A stretch of DNA of 37,132 nucleotides from Actinomycetota bacterium (GTDB taxonomy: Bacteria; Actinomycetota; Actinomycetes; S36-B12). Position 1 is the stretch's first letter. Every line of letters starts with the position of its first letter. The notes beneath the pieces are model-generated. The model was not told where the DNA came from, ran no database searches, and worked only from the letters and a program-made list of their open reading frames with translations. Made by a program: the position numbers and the translations under genes. Below are positions 17,210 to 27,754 of this stretch, in pieces. The stretch covers positions 1-37,132 of the forward strand of contig WLOY01000018.1 of assembly GCA_009699015.1 (NCBI GenBank), given 5' to 3'.

Positions 17210-17844
17210 GCCACCCGCGCCCGCGCCGGGGAGTCCCCTGACTCGTCGGCCGCGAGGGCCTCGACGAGCGGCGCGTACGCGGGCTCGTCGGCGCCGAGTG
17301 CGATCGCCATCCGTTCGAGTGACTCCGGGGTGACCTCGATATGGGGCTGCAGGCCCCAGGCATTGCCGGCGCGAAAGGCGAGGTCGGCGTGCGGGAGCCG
17401 GGCGAAGACCTCGGCACCGGGCGGTGCGGTGATGGCATCGTCGTGCCACACGACCCAGGGACCCTCGAAGCCGACCTCGCCCGCGGAGCCCGTCGTGCAA
17501 TCGGCGCACTCGACATAGCCGCGGAAGGTGCGGTCGAGCCGGTTGACCTCGCCGCCGAGGGCCTTCGCGAGCACCTGCGCCCCGAAGCACAGGCCAAGGT
17601 ATGGCCTTCCGGTCGCGACCCATTCGCGCACCATGGAGATCTCCTCATCGGCGGGCGCAAGCAGGTAGCCCGTCGCCACCGAGGTGGGGGAGCCCATGAC
17701 GATGAGGAGGTCGGCGTCGGGCATGACGGGCATGTCACCGCGATACGACCGCTGGACGACGAAGCCGCGTTCCTCGAGCCAGGGCTCGAGGTGCCCGAGC
17801 TCATGGGCGATGTCGTGGTGGGAGAGAACGACGGCGCTTGGCAT
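17173..17844 (-). CDS. Class I glutamine amidotransferase-like protein
   Basis: YLGLCFGAQVLAKALGG (nucleophile Cys), LQPHIEVTPESL (HxE), LLIVMGSPTSV; starts 8 bp after hutH stop. Confidence 0.88.
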   Translation of the reverse strand: MPSAVVLSHHDIAHELGHLEPWLEERGFVVQRSYRGDMPVMPDADLLIVMGSPTSVATGYLLAPADEEISMVREWVATGRPYLGLCFGAQVLAKALGGEVNRLDRTFRGYVECADCTTGSAGEVGFEGPWVVWHDDAITAPPGAEVFARLPHADLAFRAGNAWGLQPHIEVTPESLERMAIALGADEPAYAPLVEALAADESGDSPARARVAQFLDAAFGTIR

Positions 17845-17852
17845 GGCCCGGC

Positions 17853-19376
17853 CTAGGAGAAGGTGATGGTTCGGACGAAGCGCGCAGCTGCCTCGAGCTC
17901 GGGGGCGAGGAACCTGTCGGGACCCGGCCCGGGCACGGTGGCGCGAAGGCGGCTGATGACGTCAGCGCTCGAGGACGATGGCTCGAGCGGTGCGCGCAGG
18001 TCGATTGCCCTCGCCGCAGCGACGAGTTCGATGGCAAGGATGCGGGTGAGGTTCGCGACGGACAGTCGCAGCTTTCTCGCGGCGTGCCAGCCCATGGACA
18101 CGTGATCCTCCTGCATGGCCGAGCTGGGGATCGAATCGACGCTCGCGGGGACGGCGAGCCGCTTGTTCTCCGAGACGAGTGCGGCCTGGGTGTACTGGGC
18201 GATCATGAGCCCTGAGTCAACGCCGGGATCATCGGCAAGGAATGGCGGGAGCCCGTGCGACCGGTGCCGGTCGAGCATGCGGTCGGTGCGGCGCTCGGAG
18301 ATCGAGCCGAGGTCCGCGGCGGCGATCGCGAGGAAGTCGAGCACGTACCCGACAGGGGCTCCGTGGAAGTTGCCGTTGCTCGAGACCGTGCCATCGCCGA
18401 GGACGACCGGGTTGTCGATCGTCGCCGCGAGCTCCCTGCCGGCGACGAGGCGAGCATGCGTGATGGTGTCGCGGACGGCGCCTGCCACCTGCGGCGCGCA
18501 GCGCAACGAGTAGGCATCCTGGACCCGGGCATCGTCGACCCGGTGCGATGCCACGATCCCCGAGCCGCTGAGGTGGGCGAGCATGTTCGCGGCACTCTGG
18601 GCCTGGCCCGGGTGGGGTCGAAGCGGCAGGTGGAGCTCGGGCCTGAACACCTGGTCCGTGCCGAGCAACGCCTCGACGCTCATCGAAGCAGTGAGGTCGG
18701 CGACATCGCACAGGTGCTCGAGGTCGGCGATGGCGAGGATGAGCATGCCGAGCATGCCGTCGGTGCCGTTGATGAGGGCCAGGCCCTCCTTTTCCTGCAG
18801 TTCGATCGGCTCGATCCCTGCGGCGGCGAGCAGTTCGGGCACCGGCCCGCCGGTGCCATCAAGGCCGGTCGCCTCCCCCTCGCCCATGAGGACGAGCGCG
18901 CAGTGGGAGAGCGGCGCGAGGTCGCCGCTGCACCCGAGCGAGCCGAACTCCCGGACGACCGGGGTGATGCCTGCGTTCAGGAGGGCCGCCATCGTCTCGG
19001 CGACGACCGGTCGCACTCCGGTGCGGCCGCTCGCGAGGGTCTTGAGCCGCAGGAGCATGAGTGCGCGCACGACCTCGCGCTCGACCGGCTCGCCCATGCC
19101 TGCGGCATGCGAGCGGATGAGCGAGCGTTGCAACTGCGTGCGCATCTCGGCGGGGATGTGGCGGTTCGCGAGGGCGCCGAAGCCGGTCGAGACCCCGTAG
19201 ACGGGCTCGGCCGCGTGGGCGAGAGCCTCGATCTGGACGCGGGTCGCGGCCATTGCCGAGACGGCCTCATCGGAGAGCGACACCTGGTGTCCGTCTCGTG
19301 CCACGGCGATGACATCGTCGAGGGTCATCCCGCTCGTGCCGATCGTGACCGGGCTGGAGTTGGCCGAACTGCTCAT
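17853..19376 (-). CDS. hutH: Histidine ammonia-lyase
   Basis: [79 protein letters not shown]. Confidence 0.95.
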   Translation of the reverse strand: MSSSANSSPVTIGTSGMTLDDVIAVARDGHQVSLSDEAVSAMAATRVQIEALAHAAEPVYGVSTGFGALANRHIPAEMRTQLQRSLIRSHAAGMGEPVEREVVRALMLLRLKTLASGRTGVRPVVAETMAALLNAGITPVVREFGSLGCSGDLAPLSHCALVLMGEGEATGLDGTGGPVPELLAAAGIEPIELQEKEGLALINGTDGMLGMLILAIADLEHLCDVADLTASMSVEALLGTDQVFRPELHLPLRPHPGQAQSAANMLAHLSGSGIVASHRVDDARVQDAYSLRCAPQVAGAVRDTITHARLVAGRELAATIDNPVVLGDGTVSSNGNFHGAPVGYVLDFLAIAAADLGSISERRTDRMLDRHRSHGLPPFLADDPGVDSGLMIAQYTQAALVSENKRLAVPASVDSIPSSAMQEDHVSMGWHAARKLRLSVANLTRILAIELVAAARAIDLRAPLEPSSSSADVISRLRATVPGPGPDRFLAPELEAAARFVRTITFS

Positions 19377-20571
19377 GCTGCGACCTTAGGGGTGAGGGGT
19401 GCCTGCCAGACGCGATGGATGAGATCGACGCCGGGCCGGTAGGCCAGGTGGATGTGGCTTGGGGCATTCAGGCTCACGATGTCGGCACGACTGCCGACCG
19501 AGAGGCGTCCGATATCGCTGCGGCGCAACGCTTTCGCACCTCCAAGGGTCGCCGACCATGCGGCCTCGTCCGGAGTCATGCGCATATCCCGAACCGCGAT
19601 GGCGATCATGAGCGACATGCTCGTCGTGTAGCTCGAGCCCGGATTGCAGTCGGTGGCGAGCGCGATGGTGGCGCCGGCATCGAGGAGCCTGCGGGCATCG
19701 GGGTAGGGGGAGCGGGTGGAGAACTCCGCGCCGGGGAGAAGGGTGGCGACTGTGTTGCTCGCAGCCAGGGCCTCGATGTCGAGGTCGTCGAGATAGGTGC
19801 AGTGATCCGCCGAGGCGGCATCGACCTCGACTGCCAGTTGCACCCCGCCGCCGTGCTGCAGCTGATTGGCGTGCAGGCGCGGGACGAGGCCGGCTGCGAC
19901 TCCCGCGAGGAGCACGGTGCGGGCCTGGTCGACGTCGAAGGCCCCCCGATCGCAGAAGACGTCGATCCACTTGGAGTGGGGGGCGCAGGAGTCGAGCATG
20001 GCGCCGGCGACGAGCTCGACGTAGTCGTCGGGCCGGCCCTCGAACTCGGCGGGCACGACGTGTGCGCCGAGGTAGGTCGTCTCCTGGGTGACCGAACTCG
20101 CGATGCCGAGCGCCCGGGCCTCGTCGATGGTGGTCAGGCCGTAGCCGGATTTCGTCTCGAAGGTCGTGACGCCACTGCGCCGCAACTCTGCCGCAAGCCG
20201 CCAGAGGTTCTCGGCGAGCTGCTCGTCGGTCGCCGCGCGGGTGGCGGCAACGGTTCGGCGAATGCCGCCTGCGGCGTAACGTTCGCCGCTCATTCGCGCG
20301 GCGAACTCGTCGGCCCGGTCGCCGGCGAACATGAGATGGGCGTGCGAGTCGACGAAGCCCGGGAGGACGGCGCGGCCCTCGAGGTCAATGACGGCGGTGG
20401 TGGGCGTGACGTCCGAGCTTCGGCCAACCCACGAAACTCGACCCTCCTCGATGACCAGGGCGGCATCGGTGATGAGGCCGAGCAGCCCTTCGCCGAGCTC
20501 CGGGTCGTTCGTGACGAGGGAGCCGATGTTCAGCAGCGCGGTTGTCTCATTCACGTTCGGTGTCCGGCATG

Positions 20572-20575
<4 letters not shown>
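19373..20575 (-). CDS. hutI: Imidazolonepropionase
   Basis: [73 protein letters not shown] overlaps with hutU and hutH. Confidence 0.95.
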
Positions 20576-22236
<1,661 letters not shown>

Positions 22237-22291
22237 GGGGCCATTCCATCGCTTGGGTGGCTCGTTGGATATCGTCCCGGTTGGATTGTAG

Positions 22292-22305
22292 TCTGAAATA
22301 CGAGA
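22292..22305. promoter_or_regulatory. Putative HutR/IclR operator TCTGAAATACGAGA
   Basis: Lies in the divergent hutU/iclR intergenic region; 13 of 14 positions agree with the Corynebacterium HutR consensus as I recall it (TCTGwwATwCCAGA). Confidence 0.6.
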
Positions 22306-22364
22306 TTCTTTGTCGGGAGGCGTGGCGGTGATTCCGTCGGTCGCCGAGTCGAGGGAGGACGGAC

Positions 22365-23156
22365 GTGGCAGGCAATGTTCCGGCGGCGACCCGCGCGCTG
22401 GCCGTGCTCCGTACGCTCGCCTCCGCCGCCTCACCGCTCACCGCCGCCAGCCTCGCCAGGGACCTGTGCCTGCCGCGATCATCGGTCTACCACCTGCTCG
22501 CGGCCATGGAGGATGCCGGCTTCGTCACCCACTTCCCCGAGGAGGGCCGCTGGGGCCTAGGAGTCGGGGCGTTCGAGGTCGGCGCCGCCTACCTCCGGCA
22601 TGATCCCCTGGAGCGACTCGCCCGGCCCCTCGTGCAGCGCCTGTCCGCCGAGGTCTCGCAGATCACCCCGGCCGTCGCCCACCTCGGCGTCCTCCACGGC
22701 CGCGAGACCCTCTACCTGCTCAAGGAAACGCCGTCGACTCCGGTCACGATCGTGGCCGAGGTGGGCGTTCGGCTCCCCGCATCGCTCACGGCGTCCGGTC
22801 GTGCGCTGCTTGCCGATCTGCCTCCGGCGCAGGTGCGAGCCCTCTTTCCGGATGTCGCGTCCTTCGTCGACCGCACAGGGGCGGGGCCCATGACCCTGCG
22901 CTCGCTGAACCTGCTGCTCGGCGCGGAGCGACTGCGAGGGTGGGCGGAGGAGGACGGGTTCATCACAGCGGGCCTGGCATCGGTTGCCATCGCGTCGCAC
23001 GATCACGACGGGCGCCCTGCTGCCTCGGTCGGGCTGACCTTCCGCTCGGATCAGGCTGACGGTGACGCGCGGGCCGCGCTGGCTGCTGCGGCCCGCCGCT
23101 GCGCCCGGGAGATAACGCGCCGCCTCAGCGGTTCCAGCCTTAACATCCGCTCATGA
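22365..23156 (+). CDS. IclR-family transcriptional regulator (likely hut regulator)
   Basis: N-term w[62 protein letters not shown]-term effector domain; divergent from hutU. Confidence 0.9.
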   Translation: MAGNVPAATRALAVLRTLASAASPLTAASLARDLCLPRSSVYHLLAAMEDAGFVTHFPEEGRWGLGVGAFEVGAAYLRHDPLERLARPLVQRLSAEVSQITPAVAHLGVLHGRETLYLLKETPSTPVTIVAEVGVRLPASLTASGRALLADLPPAQVRALFPDVASFVDRTGAGPMTLRSLNLLLGAERLRGWAEEDGFITAGLASVAIASHDHDGRPAASVGLTFRSDQADGDARAALAAAARRCAREITRRLSGSSLNIRS

Positions 23157-23189
23157 CGAGGCAATGGGCGCGCATCGCCGGCGGGGGCC

Positions 23190-24212
23190 TTGCCTGCGGG
23201 CGGCTCGTGCACGAAGGCCGGGGCGAAAGCGAAGAGCGGCACGGTCGCGCTCGTCTGCACCCGGGTGAGCGGACGACTTGTTTGGCGCCGTGCCAATGCC
23301 GGCGGCGCAGCCAGTCAGCCATCGGCCGGATCGTCGTCGGTCTCCTGGGCGTGGGATCACGTCAGGTCCGTCTGGGCTCCCAGCGGCATTCCACCGAAGT
23401 GCGCCTACCCGATCATCCCGGCGGGAGGCCTCCTCGACTTCGGCAGCGCCGTCTCGATGGTCCAGCCGGGGCAGGCCCGCGGCGGCAGTTTCAAGCCGCA
23501 CGGGGGTCTTCGCTGGTCCAACTACGGGCAGTACGTGTCCGGAGTTCGCATCACGGCGCCATTCGACGGTGTCGTCACGAAAGCCTGGCACTACACGACT
23601 GACGGCACGTATCAATTCGGGGTTGACATCATCAGCCCCTGCGGATTCATGGTGCGGCTCGGGCACCTGCGAACCCCGTCCCCGGCGTTCAGCAGGATTC
23701 TCGCGACCCTGCCGAGAGCCGCGCCCGATGACTCCCGTGAGACCCTCCTGAACCCGCCGGTAGCGGTCAAGGCCGGTACGGTCATCGCCACTGAGGTCGG
23801 CGATCCCAATCCGGCCAACCCGGACTCCCTTGGCACCTTCGCCGACTTCGGACTCGTCGACCTGCGCGCACCGAATCCCGCCGCGTCATCCATCGCGACG
23901 AACGCTGCCAAGGAGTACGCGTGGTACTCCGTGTGCTGGGCCGAGGGCGAGTACCTCGCGGCGAGCGATCGGGCGATCGCGGCAGCCCTCCCCTTCTCGA
24001 ATGGCGACCCGGTCAGCATCTACTGCCGCGGTAGGCAGGTCCCGGTCGGGCTTGGCCCGGCGCCAGTCGGTTGGCAGGCGAGCCCGAGTTGTGCCGGGCA
24101 GCGCGGATTGCCTAGCATCGGGGTTCCGGCGCCCGCTGGCAGGTCGACTGTCGGCGCGCCGACCCGCGATGAGCCACTTGCTCGCGGGCCAGCCGAAAGG
24201 CCCCTGGCGTGA
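23190..24212 (+). CDS. Degenerate M23/LysM-type extracytoplasmic peptidase-like protein; 5' end uncertain (possible frameshift)
   Basis: SCTKAGAKAKSGTVALVCTRVSGRLVWRRA typical of secreted actinobacterial proteins; VRITAPFDGVVTKAWHYTTDGTYQFGVDIISPCGFMVRLGHLRTPSP M23-like; only a TTG start in frame after the stop at 23154. Confidence 0.6.
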   Translation: MPAGGSCTKAGAKAKSGTVALVCTRVSGRLVWRRANAGGAASQPSAGSSSVSWAWDHVRSVWAPSGIPPKCAYPIIPAGGLLDFGSAVSMVQPGQARGGSFKPHGGLRWSNYGQYVSGVRITAPFDGVVTKAWHYTTDGTYQFGVDIISPCGFMVRLGHLRTPSPAFSRILATLPRAAPDDSRETLLNPPVAVKAGTVIATEVGDPNPANPDSLGTFADFGLVDLRAPNPAASSIATNAAKEYAWYSVCWAEGEYLAASDRAIAAALPFSNGDPVSIYCRGRQVPVGLGPAPVGWQASPSCAGQRGLPSIGVPAPAGRSTVGAPTRDEPLARGPAERPLA

Positions 24213-25612
24213 CCGCTGAGGCAACCCAATCCATCCGATTCCCTGCCGATGCCGACCGGATGCACCGATTCGATCCCGAGATGACCGCGATGATCCTCGC
24301 GTATGTCGAGGAGCGCCTGGCGATCGTCGAGACGCCGGTCGATGGACTCGGCGACCGGGCGGTGCTCGAGCAGGCCGTAGCAGGCCTCATCGGCGATGAC
24401 CCCCGCGATGCCCGTGAAGTGCTCGACATCTACGTCGAGCACATGGCCGACACGATCCTGTCTGCCGACAGTCCGCGGTTCTTCGCCTTCATCCCCGCTG
24501 CCCCGACCAAGGCCGCGCTCCTGTTCGACATGGTGGTATCGGCGGCGTCGCTCCAGGGCTGCTCGTGGCTCGAGGCAGCCGGGGCCGTCATCGCAGAGAA
24601 CCAGGCGCTACGGGTCATGGCCGACATCGCGCGGATGCCAGCATCGACCGGAGGCGTCTTCGTATCCGGAGGATCTGCGGGCAACCTCTCGGCCCTCGTC
24701 GTGGCTCGCGACATGGCCCGGCGCAAGCGCATCGAGCAGGGGCTGCCCGAGATCCGCCTTCGCGTCGTCGTGAGCGACCAGGCGCACTCCTCAATCAGGA
24801 ATGCCCTGAACATCACCGGCATGGACGCCCTCATCGTGCCAACCCTCGACGGCCGTCTCGAGGGCCGGTTCCTGCGCGAGGCCCTGGCTGCCGATCCGGA
24901 TCTCAGCGACGTCGCAGCCATCGTCGCGACCTGCGGCACCACGAATGCCGGGATCATCGACGACCTGGCCTCGGCCGCAGACATCGCCCGCGAGAACGAC
25001 TGGTGGTTCCACGTCGATGGCGCCTACGGCGGCGCCGGCATGCTGTCGGCGGGGATCCGCGACCGCTACCTCGGCGTCGAGCGGGCGGACTCCCTCGTCA
25101 TGGACCCGCACAAATGGTGGTTCGCCCCCTTCGACTCGGCGGCCCTCCTCTACCGCGAGCCGCACCTGGCCAAGTCCGTTCACACCCAGGATGCCGCGTA
25201 CCTCGACGTCATCCACGAGGATGACGACGACTTCAATCCAAGTGACCTCGCCTACCACCTGACCCGGCGGGCACGCGGAATGGCGCTGTGGTTCTCGATG
25301 GCCGTCAACGGCCTCAACGCCTACCGCGACGCTGTCGACCACGCGATCAGCATGGCGAGATACGCGGCCGACCAGATCGAGGCGCACCCGGATCTCCACC
25401 TCCTGCGGCGCCCAGATCTCTCGGTCGTCCTCTTCCGCCGGGTCGGCTGGCTCCATGCCGACTACGAGGAGTGGGGTCACCGTCTGCTGCGCGACCAGAC
25501 CGCGTTCGTGACGCACAGTGCGTGGCGGGGGGAGACGGTCGCCCGCCTCGTCTTCCTTCACCCGGGCACCACCCTTGCGATGGTCGACGAGGTGCTCGCC
25601 ACCCTGCGCTAG
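24209..25612 (+). CDS. Group II pyridoxal-phosphate-dependent amino acid decarboxylase
   Basis: FVSGGSAGNLSALVVARDMA; VVSDQAHSSIRNALNITG; CGTTNAGIIDDL; WFHVDGAYGGAGMLS; MDPHKWWFAPFDSAALLYREP (PLP Lys). GTG start overlaps previous stop. Confidence 0.92.
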   Translation: MTAEATQSIRFPADADRMHRFDPEMTAMILAYVEERLAIVETPVDGLGDRAVLEQAVAGLIGDDPRDAREVLDIYVEHMADTILSADSPRFFAFIPAAPTKAALLFDMVVSAASLQGCSWLEAAGAVIAENQALRVMADIARMPASTGGVFVSGGSAGNLSALVVARDMARRKRIEQGLPEIRLRVVVSDQAHSSIRNALNITGMDALIVPTLDGRLEGRFLREALAADPDLSDVAAIVATCGTTNAGIIDDLASAADIARENDWWFHVDGAYGGAGMLSAGIRDRYLGVERADSLVMDPHKWWFAPFDSAALLYREPHLAKSVHTQDAAYLDVIHEDDDDFNPSDLAYHLTRRARGMALWFSMAVNGLNAYRDAVDHAISMARYAADQIEAHPDLHLLRRPDLSVVLFRRVGWLHADYEEWGHRLLRDQTAFVTHSAWRGETVARLVFLHPGTTLAMVDEVLATLR

Positions 25613-25640
25613 TGGATGCCGCGCTCACATCGGGTTAGAT

Positions 25641-26324
25641 GTGCCCGTGGGCGATTTGCTGTCGAAGGTGGTGCCGCTCGGCATCGGCGCGGCGTTCACG
25701 CCGTCGCTCCTCGCCCTGCAGATCCTCGTCGTGTCGGGCGACCCGTGGCATCGAAGGTCGCTCGCGGTGGCGGCTGGAGCCGGATCCGCGTTCGGCATCG
25801 TCGGGCTGCTCGCCCTGCTCGGCTTCGCGCAGCTCCCGGCTCAATCCGCATCAGCGGGCGGTGGCGACATCGTCGGTGGCCTGATCCGACTGGCGGCGGC
25901 AGGCGTCCTCGCCGGCGTGACCGTCTTCATGCTCTGCCCGCATCCCGTGCTCCAGAAGCGGGTCGAGGCGGGCATCAGTGCGCGTGCCGCCCGCGCCTCG
26001 CTCGTCGCCTTCTTCGTCATGCCATTCCTGCTGAGCATCAAGGATGTCTCGTCGTTCGTGCTGCTCATCCCGGCGATTCATGACATCGCAGTGTCGCCGG
26101 CCGCCCTGTTCGACCGGGTGATCGCCTTGGCAGTGCTCTACGCGCTGGCGCTCGTCGGGGTCCTCGCACCGCCTGCTGCCAGGCTCGCGCTCGGTCATCG
26201 AGCGGAGCGCCCGATGCAGGCGATCTACCGGTTCACCATGGACAACCAGTTCAGGATCGTCGGCGGGGTCGCGCTCGTCATGACCGTCTACCTAGTCGTC
26301 TCCGGTGTCGCAGAACTCCGCTAG
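25641..26324 (+). CDS. GAP/Sap-like (LysE-type) multi-pass membrane protein
   Basis: GTG start at 25641; LLSKVVPLGIGAAFTPSLLALQILVVSGDPWHRRSLAVAAGAGSAFGIVGLLAL; about six hydrophobic segments. Confidence 0.75.
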   Translation: MPVGDLLSKVVPLGIGAAFTPSLLALQILVVSGDPWHRRSLAVAAGAGSAFGIVGLLALLGFAQLPAQSASAGGGDIVGGLIRLAAAGVLAGVTVFMLCPHPVLQKRVEAGISARAARASLVAFFVMPFLLSIKDVSSFVLLIPAIHDIAVSPAALFDRVIALAVLYALALVGVLAPPAARLALGHRAERPMQAIYRFTMDNQFRIVGGVALVMTVYLVVSGVAELR

Positions 26325-26380
26325 CCCCCCGGTGTTGCAGGTTGTCCCCGTTCGCCCGGTTCACGCGCCAGGCAGGCAGG

Positions 26381-26400
26381 CGGCCAGCGATGGCTGGCCG
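26381..26400. terminator. Hairpin between convergent genes (bidirectional terminator candidate)
   Basis: CGGCCAGC-GATG-GCTGGCCG, perfect 8-bp stem, between stops at 26324 (+) and 26414 (-). Confidence 0.6.
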
Positions 26401-26413
26401 GTCTGATCGAACG

Positions 26414-27010
26414 TCACTCGGCGAGGCCAGCCTTGCGCAGGGCCTTCCACGCGAGGGGGAGCAGCCCTGCCGCGGCGAGGATCTTCAATGCGTCGCCGAC
26501 GAGGAAGTCGCGAACGCCGTACGACCATGCCGACTCAAGGCCGAACCACGGAAGTCCGGTCGAGTACTTGAGCCAGACGGTGCCGATCACGTAGATGATC
26601 GCGTTGCCGATGACCATGAGGGCGACTGCGCGCCAGAAGGTGCGGGTCGAGCCGTTCTCGGCGATCCGACCGACGACGAAGGCGGCGACGATGAAGGCGA
26701 CGATGTAACCGTAGGTCGCTCCGCCGAAGCCAGAATCACCCAGGCGGAAGATGGGAGCGCCAAGTGAGCCCACCAACGCGTATAGGACCATTGCCGCGGT
26801 GCCGCGCCATTGCCCGAGCACACCGGCGCTGAGCACCACGGCGAACGTCTGCAGGGTGAGCGGAACGACCGGGTTCCAGGGCAGGTAAAAGGCGAATTGG
26901 GCACTGGCCGCGACGAACGCGGCGCCGCCCACGACGAGGACCACATTGCGCACCCAGGCGACAGGGACGACGTCCGCGATGACGCGGGGTTGCGGTGCGG
27001 CGAATGCCAT
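26414..27010 (-). CDS. bioY: Biotin transporter BioY
   Basis: Start MAFAAPQPRVIADVV; FYLPWNPVVPLTLQTFAVVLSAGVLGQWRGTAAMVLYALVGSLGAPIF; GGATYGYIVAFIVAAFVVG. Confidence 0.93.
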   Translation of the reverse strand: MAFAAPQPRVIADVVPVAWVRNVVLVVGGAAFVAASAQFAFYLPWNPVVPLTLQTFAVVLSAGVLGQWRGTAAMVLYALVGSLGAPIFRLGDSGFGGATYGYIVAFIVAAFVVGRIAENGSTRTFWRAVALMVIGNAIIYVIGTVWLKYSTGLPWFGLESAWSYGVRDFLVGDALKILAAAGLLPLAWKALRKAGLAE

Positions 27011-27160
27011 GGGTCCTCCTAGGAAGAAGCGCGCGAGCGTTTCGCACGCCCGAACACTATCGGGTTGCGATGGTGCGGTATCCAAGGCCATACTTAACCG
27101 CAATTCAGTCGTATGCCATGCCGAGTCGTTGGGGAAGACGAACTCGACGAGGGAGCGACG

Positions 27161-27697
27161 ATGGCAACGCACGTGACGGTCAAGAAGGCCCAGAACCACG
27201 CCAGCGAAGCGCATGGCGTGGTGTTCATCCATTCCACGAGTCGAGCCCTGTGCCCGCACCTCGAGTGGGCGCTTGCCCGCGTGTTCGGAATTCAGGTGGC
27301 CGTCGACTGGGCCGAGCAGCCGATTTCCCCGGGCTCCCTTCGCGCCGAGATCATGTGGCGGGGCCCGGTCGGAACCGGAGCCCGGCTCGCGAGCGCGCTC
27401 GTCGCCTTCACCCTAGTGCGCCATGAGGTCACCGAGGACGCAGCGCCTGGGCGCACCGGAGAGCGGTTCAGCGCGACGCCGAGCCTTGGCCTGTTTCGCG
27501 CCGACATCGGCCCGCACGGCGACGTGATGGTCTCCGAGGATCGACTGCGCAACGCCGTCGCCAAGTCATCCGCGAGCGGTGCCTCACTCACGGACGCGAT
27601 CGCCCGACTCGTAGGCGATCCATGGGACGCCGAGCTTGAGCCATTTCGGTTCGCCCACGAAGGCTCGACCGTGCGGGTGCTGCCACAGGTGGTGTGA
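27161..27697 (+). CDS. DUF3145-family protein
   Basis: MATHVTVKKAQNHASEAHGVVFIHSTSRALCPHLEWALARVFGIQVAVDWAEQPISPGSLRAEIMWRGPVGTGARLASAL resembles the conserved actinobacterial DUF3145 proteins. Confidence 0.8.
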   Translation: MATHVTVKKAQNHASEAHGVVFIHSTSRALCPHLEWALARVFGIQVAVDWAEQPISPGSLRAEIMWRGPVGTGARLASALVAFTLVRHEVTEDAAPGRTGERFSATPSLGLFRADIGPHGDVMVSEDRLRNAVAKSSASGASLTDAIARLVGDPWDAELEPFRFAHEGSTVRVLPQVV

Positions 27698-27754
27698 ACG
27701 GCCGCTCGCGGGGCAAATCGCCGCAGCGTCCGAATCCTCGCGCCCGGCCCCCGA

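Noticed and set aside
18255-19442. 395-aa + strand ORF opposite hutH (also 19415..20644 opposite hutI and 20923..21936 opposite hutU)
   Set aside because: Antisense shadow ORFs typical of high-GC coding DNA; translations are low-complexity Arg/Gly/Asp-rich and the opposite strand encodes well-recognised enzymes.
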